Notes under the pieces: model-generated | Database searches by the model: none | Seen by the model: the letters and a program-made list of their open reading frames with translations, nothing else | Told to the model about the DNA's origin: nothing | Translations under genes and position numbers: made by a program | Assembly (NCBI GenBank): GCA_023387815.1 | Contig: JAEWHK010000043.1 | Span: forward strand, 1 to 16,952 | DNA: 16,952 nucleotides | Source of the DNA: Pseudomonadota bacterium | GTDB taxonomy: Bacteria > Pseudomonadota > Gammaproteobacteria > Burkholderiales > Burkholderiaceae_B | Direction: 5' to 3' | Part shown: piece by piece, positions 13,742-16,952 of the stretch | Layout of the letters: each line of letters starts with the position of its first letter | Numbering within the stretch: position 1 is the first letter of the stretch

Positions 13742-16069
13742 TCAGAATTCCTTGGAGGGATGGGTTGTTGAAGTAGAGGCCGATGTATCTGCACGCATTT
13801 TGGACAAACCAAGATCAAACGGGAAGTCATCGACATGAATGACCTTATCGCGCAGGCGATCCCGTTCGCGGACCACGGCATATTCCTCATCAGTGATCTG
13901 GTCCATCTGGTGTGCCAGATCGGTGATGTCACGAACATTGCCTGCCGGTCTGCCATCAAACACGCCGCGCTTTTCGGCATCACGAATCTTCGCGTCGATG
14001 GGTTCTGCACGCAACGTGGCATCCAGCGCCTTCTCAATCACACCGATGGGATCGTCTTCGCTATCGGGCAGATAGCAGCTGGCAGTGAGCCTGTCACGGG
14101 CCTTTCCTGGTTTCATCAGCTGTTCGCATATCTCGCGGTCCAGTCGATCTTTGGGTCTTTTGAAAACGCCGCCCCATGGGAAGACCACCAGGCGCAACAG
14201 GGTGCCTACAGCGCGATTGGGGAAATTGCGATAGACACTCAGCAATGCTTCCTGGGCCTTGGCAAGCGCGTCCTGAACCGACCAGTGTACGAACGCTGCG
14301 TCATCCGGCTGAGTTCCCTGATCCTCAAAATGCTTGAGTGTTGCCGAGGCGAGATAAAGCTGCGACAGGACATCGCCCAGACGCGCTGAAATTTTTTCGC
14401 GTTTTTTCAGGCTTCCACCCAGCACGAGCATGGCGATATCGGCACTGAGTGCGAGTGCAGACGACAGTCTTGTGATCTGCCCGTAATACGGCCGCATGGC
14501 AGCCGATGTGCCCGCTTTCACCCCAAGAATGCCGGCGCCGAAAAGACCGCTGAACAGCGAACGGAACCCGTTTCTGAGCGCGAAGCCGATATGTCCGAAC
14601 AGGGCATCGTCGAATTTGTCCAGTGCCACCTTCTGATCAGGCTCGGCAACGGCGGCCATTTCCTTCAGCACATACGGATGGCAGCGAATGGCGCCCTGGC
14701 CGAATATGATCAGGCTGCGGGTCAGAATGTTCGCGCCTTCCACCGTAATACCAACGGGAATCTGCTGGTAAGCGCGTCCCAGGAAATTGGATGGCCCAAG
14801 ACAAATACCTTTGCCCCCGATAATGTCCATGCCATCGTTCACCACGACCCGGGCACGCTCGGTAACGTGATACTTCGCAATGGAAGAGATGACCGATGGC
14901 TTCTCTCCCAGGTCAATGGCGCCTGATGTCATGACGCGCACGGCATTGCTCATATAGGTGTAGGCACCCATCCGTGCCAGAACCTCTTCGATTCCTTCGA
15001 ACTTCCCGATGGAAAGATTGAACTGCTTTCGAATCCGGGAATAGGCACCCACTGACCTGACCGTCATCAGCGACATGCCGACATTGGAAGAAGGCAGGGA
15101 AATGGAGCGGCCGGCAGCCAGGCATTCCATCAGCATCCGCCAGCCTTTTCCTGCCATGGCCGGACCACCAATAATAAAGTCCAGCGGCATGAAAACATCC
15201 TCGCCCTGCGTCGGACCATTCATGAACATGGCATTGAGCGGAAAATGACGTCGTCCGATTTTCACACCTGGATGATCATGCGGAACCAGCGCGCAGGTGA
15301 TACCAATATCTTTCTTGTCGCCCAGCAGGCCATCAGGATCGAACAGGCGGAAAGCCAGACCCAGCAGCGTGCAGACGGGCGCCAGCGTAATATAGCGTTT
15401 GTTCCAGGACACCTTCATGCCCAGAACCTGCTCGCCATTCCATTCGCCCATGCACACAACGCCACTGTCGGGAATGGCCGCCGCGTCGGAGCCTGCCCAG
15501 GGGCTGGTCAGGGCAAATGCAGGAATATCCTGACCACTGGCCAGTCGGGGAAGGTAATGGTTTTTCTGCTCTTCGGTTCCATAGTGCACCAGCAATTCGC
15601 CAGGCCCCAGGGAATTGGGAACCATGACAGAGACTGCCAATGCCGAATTGCGGGTTGAGAGGCGAGTCATGACCTCGGAATGCGCGAACGCAGAGAATCC
15701 CAATCCGCCGTAGGCTTTGGGAATGATCATGCCCAGAAAGCGATTCTTCTTGATGTATTCCCAGGCCTCTGGCGGCAGATCGAAGTCTTCGGTGGTGATT
15801 TTCCAGTCATCCACGAGCGAGCACGCGTGCCTGACTTCGTTATCAAGAAACGCCTGTTCTTCCTGAGTGAGCGTGGGCTTCGGATACTGCTGTAATACAG
15901 ACCAGTCAGGTTTTCCGCTGAAAAGCTGTGCATCCCACCAAATCGAACCCGCCTCGATGGCATCTCGTTCAGTGTCTGACATGGATGGCAGCACTTTTTT
16001 GAATTTGCCAAGCAGCGGCCTGCTGATGTGACGTTTGCGGAACGCTTTAATGTGTTGGGAGAGGGGCAC
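13742..16069 (-). CDS. fadE: Acyl-CoA dehydrogenase (FadE type)
   Basis: The 775-residue product is a large FadE-type acyl-CoA dehydrogenase (E. coli FadE is 814), an FAD enzyme probably associated with the inner membrane. It makes the first, rate-setting oxidation of acyl-CoA to trans-2-enoyl-CoA. The N-terminal helical domain spans about 70-180. The middle FAD/substrate region starts with FALTSPWAGSDAAAIPD (185-201). The C-terminal helical domain includes DGMDIIGGKGICLG and ITVEGANILTRSLIIFGQGAIR (441-462), where E444 is the likely catalytic base by analogy with VLCAD. The last 250 residues match the FadE-specific DUF1974-type extension, including hydrophobic helices near 500-552. W191 occupies a position that I recall as Glu in E. 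coli FadE (SPEAGSDA). The start is GTG at 16069, chosen for the perfect AGGAGGT four bases upstream. It overlaps the TetR gene by 23 nt. Confidence 0.95.
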   Translation of the reverse strand: MPLSQHIKAFRKRHISRPLLGKFKKVLPSMSDTERDAIEAGSIWWDAQLFSGKPDWSVLQQYPKPTLTQEEQAFLDNEVRHACSLVDDWKITTEDFDLPPEAWEYIKKNRFLGMIIPKAYGGLGFSAFAHSEVMTRLSTRNSALAVSVMVPNSLGPGELLVHYGTEEQKNHYLPRLASGQDIPAFALTSPWAGSDAAAIPDSGVVCMGEWNGEQVLGMKVSWNKRYITLAPVCTLLGLAFRLFDPDGLLGDKKDIGITCALVPHDHPGVKIGRRHFPLNAMFMNGPTQGEDVFMPLDFIIGGPAMAGKGWRMLMECLAAGRSISLPSSNVGMSLMTVRSVGAYSRIRKQFNLSIGKFEGIEEVLARMGAYTYMSNAVRVMTSGAIDLGEKPSVISSIAKYHVTERARVVVNDGMDIIGGKGICLGPSNFLGRAYQQIPVGITVEGANILTRSLIIFGQGAIRCHPYVLKEMAAVAEPDQKVALDKFDDALFGHIGFALRNGFRSLFSGLFGAGILGVKAGTSAAMRPYYGQITRLSSALALSADIAMLVLGGSLKKREKISARLGDVLSQLYLASATLKHFEDQGTQPDDAAFVHWSVQDALAKAQEALLSVYRNFPNRAVGTLLRLVVFPWGGVFKRPKDRLDREICEQLMKPGKARDRLTASCYLPDSEDDPIGVIEKALDATLRAEPIDAKIRDAEKRGVFDGRPAGNVRDITDLAHQMDQITDEEYAVVRERDRLRDKVIHVDDFPFDLGLSKMRADTSASTSTTHPSKEF

Positions 16070-16712
16070 GCAGACCTCCTAATAGAAAACTCATGAGACG
16101 GGGCAGCAGCAGTTCATCGTAGACATTTTCATCGGGTAGCGACGAAGGCATGTTTGGAAGAACGCCCTGCAAAATATTGATCCCTGCAATCGCATAGGAT
16201 GTGGCGCCGAGCATGAAATGAAAGCGCCAGATGATTTCGGTTTCGGGGACATCGGGCATGGCCCGGATAAAAGCGGTTTTGTAGCGGTCTACCACTTCTG
16301 CGTATTCATGGGCGAACAGCGTCTTGATAAAATTGGACGGGTCCGTCATGGTACGTTCAAGCAGGCGCATAAAGATGTTGGCATCATGTTCCGGATCGGA
16401 AGCGTGTCGCAGCAGTGTGCCGAAAAAGGCATCTACCAGTTGCGAAGGTTTGACCGGATCGGGAGCGGCCCGTTTCTCCAGCGCATCCAGTAAACGAAGA
16501 CGTTCACGATTGATCCACTCCAGGCGACGTTTCAGCACGGCGCGAACCAGCTCTTCCTTGCTGCCAAAGTGATAGTTGATCGAAGCCAGATTCACTTTGG
16601 CTGTCGACGTAATTTGCCGTAGAGAAGTCGCATCGTACCCACTTTTTACGAAGAGGGTTTCCGCGGCATTCAGTAAAGCGGTGCGAGTGATTTCACTGCG
16701 ATTGGAGGCCAT
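16047..16712 (-). CDS. TetR-family regulator, PsrA/FadR-like repressor of fatty acid degradation
   Basis: The 221-residue product has an N-terminal TetR helix-turn-helix at about 10-55, with TALLNAAETLFVKSGYDATS then LRQITSTAKVNLASINYHFGSKEEL. The SLRxIT...VNLAxxNYHFGSKEEL pattern and length resemble Pseudomonas PsrA, a TetR regulator that senses long-chain fatty acids or acyl-CoA and controls beta-oxidation genes. The C-terminal ligand-binding domain (about 80-210) is all-helical and variable. The ATG at 16712 was chosen; a TTG at 16718 would add two residues, and neither start has a good ribosome site, so the message may be nearly leaderless. It is the first gene of the operon and overlaps fadE. 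A 25-bp near-palindrome begins five bases before the ATG, which suggests autorepression. The exact ligand is inferred from family and neighbours, not shown. Confidence 0.88.
   Translation of the reverse strand: MASNRSEITRTALLNAAETLFVKSGYDATSLRQITSTAKVNLASINYHFGSKEELVRAVLKRRLEWINRERLRLLDALEKRAAPDPVKPSQLVDAFFGTLLRHASDPEHDANIFMRLLERTMTDPSNFIKTLFAHEYAEVVDRYKTAFIRAMPDVPETEIIWRFHFMLGATSYAIAGINILQGVLPNMPSSLPDENVYDELLLPRLMSFLLGGLRAPLPTH
16074..16080 (-). promoter_or_regulatory. Strong ribosome binding site deciding the fadE GTG start
   Basis: On the minus strand this reads AGGAGGT, a perfect anti-Shine-Dalgarno match, four bases before the GTG at 16069. It lies inside the end of the upstream TetR gene. 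It is the strongest ribosome site seen in this cluster and marks the GTG as the true start. Confidence 0.8.
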
Positions 16713-16716
16713 AATC

Positions 16717-16741
16717 AAACACGTGATTTAAACAAGTGTTT
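16717..16741. promoter_or_regulatory. Candidate autoregulatory operator of the TetR repressor
   Basis: This 25-bp near-palindrome has outer arms AAACAC (16717-16722) and GTGTTT (16736-16741). Counted outward from the central base 16729, ten of twelve positions are symmetric. Length and symmetry fit TetR-family operators. It starts five bases upstream of the repressor ATG at 16712 and sits just downstream of the candidate -10 box at 16743-16748, where binding would block transcription. No second copy was found at the fadL, chalcone-isomerase-like or fadD gaps by eye. Confidence 0.6.
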
Positions 16742-16742
16742 T

Positions 16743-16748
16743 AATTCT
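16743..16748 (-). promoter_or_regulatory. Possible -10 box of the tetR-fadE operon
   Basis: On the minus strand 16748-16743 reads AGAATT within CCTAGAATTAA, so a TAGAAT hexamer lies at 16749-16744, five of six matches to TATAAT. No good -35 is seen at 16-18 nt. The start of transcription would fall inside the palindrome at 16717-16741, leaving a very short leader. Confidence 0.35.
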
Positions 16749-16846
16749 AGGCTCAGCCGGGCAATTTAACCATTCGGGACTTTCCCTAGGCAGACCACTT
16801 TTTCAATGAACCAGGACTTTCAGTAATAAATTTATAAAAAATAACA

Positions 16847-16876
16847 TTGCTAATAATAATGATTCTCATTTATAAT
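16847..16876 (+). promoter_or_regulatory. Promoter of the DUF2325-like gene
   Basis: A -35-like TTGCTA (16847-16852) and a perfect TATAAT (16871-16876) are separated by 18 nt. This places the start of transcription near 16883, about 20 nt before the ATG at 16902. The Fur-box-like sequence lies in the spacer. Confidence 0.6.
16855..16873. promoter_or_regulatory. Fur-box-like operator
   Basis: AATAATGATTCTCATTTAT matches the 19-bp Fur consensus GATAATGATAATCATTATC at 13 positions and contains the frequent core AATGATTCTCATT. It lies between the -35 and -10 elements of the plus-strand promoter, the classic position for iron-dependent repression. The TetR operon promoter on the other strand is over 100 nt away and probably not affected. 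Confidence 0.65.
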
Positions 16877-16901
16877 CAATCCAGTTTTTATGGAGAAAAC
16901 T

Positions 16902-16952
16902 ATGATTGGTAATATGAGTGCAGTAGTGGTCGGCGCAGATCGTCTGGGCAAT
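16902..16952 (+). CDS. DUF2325-like protein (partial, N-terminus only)
   Basis: Only 17 codons are inside the window, reading MIGNMSAVVVGADRLGN. The phrase (I/V)VGADRLGN close to the N-terminus is what I recall of DUF2325 domain proteins, small proteins of about 100 residues with no settled function that are sometimes found near metal-related genes. GGAG at 16892-16895 lies six bases before the ATG at 16902 and supports this start over the internal ATG at 16914. The promoter carries a Fur-box-like site, so expression is probably induced by iron limitation. The gene is divergent from the TetR-fadE operon. The identification rests on a very short stretch and should be treated as likely rather than certain. 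Confidence 0.6.
   Translation, partial: MIGNMSAVVVGADRLGN

Noticed and set aside
16743..16846. A further small gene in the gap between the TetR gene and the DUF2325-like gene
   Set aside because: No frame with a start, ribosome site and reasonable length is present. The stretch is AT-rich and fits divergent promoters.

Overview
The window reads as chromosomal DNA of a betaproteobacterium, most likely of the order Burkholderiales and plausibly the family Alcaligenaceae. This placement is an inference from the protein style (CysB, LptF and PepA-HolC arrangement, PsrA-like regulator), moderate GC and gene order. No rRNA, tRNA, CRISPR array, insertion sequence, phage gene or attachment site was seen. 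Gene density is high and no gap between genes reaches 300 bases.

Region 1 (1-5128) is housekeeping. A partial Bax-inhibitor-1/YccA-type membrane protein runs off the left edge on the minus strand. Next come three minus-strand genes that probably form one unit: pepA (leucyl aminopeptidase), holC (DNA polymerase III chi, overlapping pepA by 11 nt) and a low-complexity DUF2486-like protein carrying a 15-bp/5-residue tandem repeat. Divergent from pepA is lptF, a subunit of the LPS export transporter, without its usual neighbour lptG.

Region 2 (5129-6420) holds a cysB-type LysR regulator of sulfur assimilation. It is preceded by an AT-rich promoter region and a strong leader hairpin, and followed by a terminator-like hairpin facing the convergent fatty-acid cluster.

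Region 3 (6490-16741) is the centrepiece: seven consecutive minus-strand genes forming a nearly complete fatty-acid uptake and beta-oxidation module. In transcription order they are a PsrA/FadR-like TetR repressor, fadE-type acyl-CoA dehydrogenase, fadI/fadA-type thiolase, fadB/fadJ-type hydratase-dehydrogenase, fadL-type outer membrane transporter, an exported chalcone-isomerase-like protein of unknown role, and a fadD-type acyl-CoA ligase. The first four are tightly packed (23-nt overlap, 2-nt gap, 9-nt gap) and look co-transcribed. The last three are separated by 86-111 nt gaps that contain inverted repeats and possible internal promoters. Together they would import long-chain fatty acids (FadL), activate them (FadD) and run the beta-oxidation spiral (FadE, hydratase-dehydrogenase, thiolase). 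A 25-bp near-palindrome just upstream of the repressor start is a good candidate autoregulatory operator.

Region 4 (16742-16952) is the divergent intergenic region and the first 17 codons of a plus-strand gene whose start resembles DUF2325 proteins. Its promoter has a perfect TATAAT box with a Fur-box-like sequence between the -35 and -10 elements, suggesting iron control.

The most novel candidates are the exported chalcone-isomerase-like protein embedded between fadL and fadD, the Fur-type control of the DUF2325 gene, the repressor operator, and the nested inverted repeats at the fadL promoter and in the cysB leader. All functional statements rest on reading the sequence and on recall of family features. 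No database search was possible.
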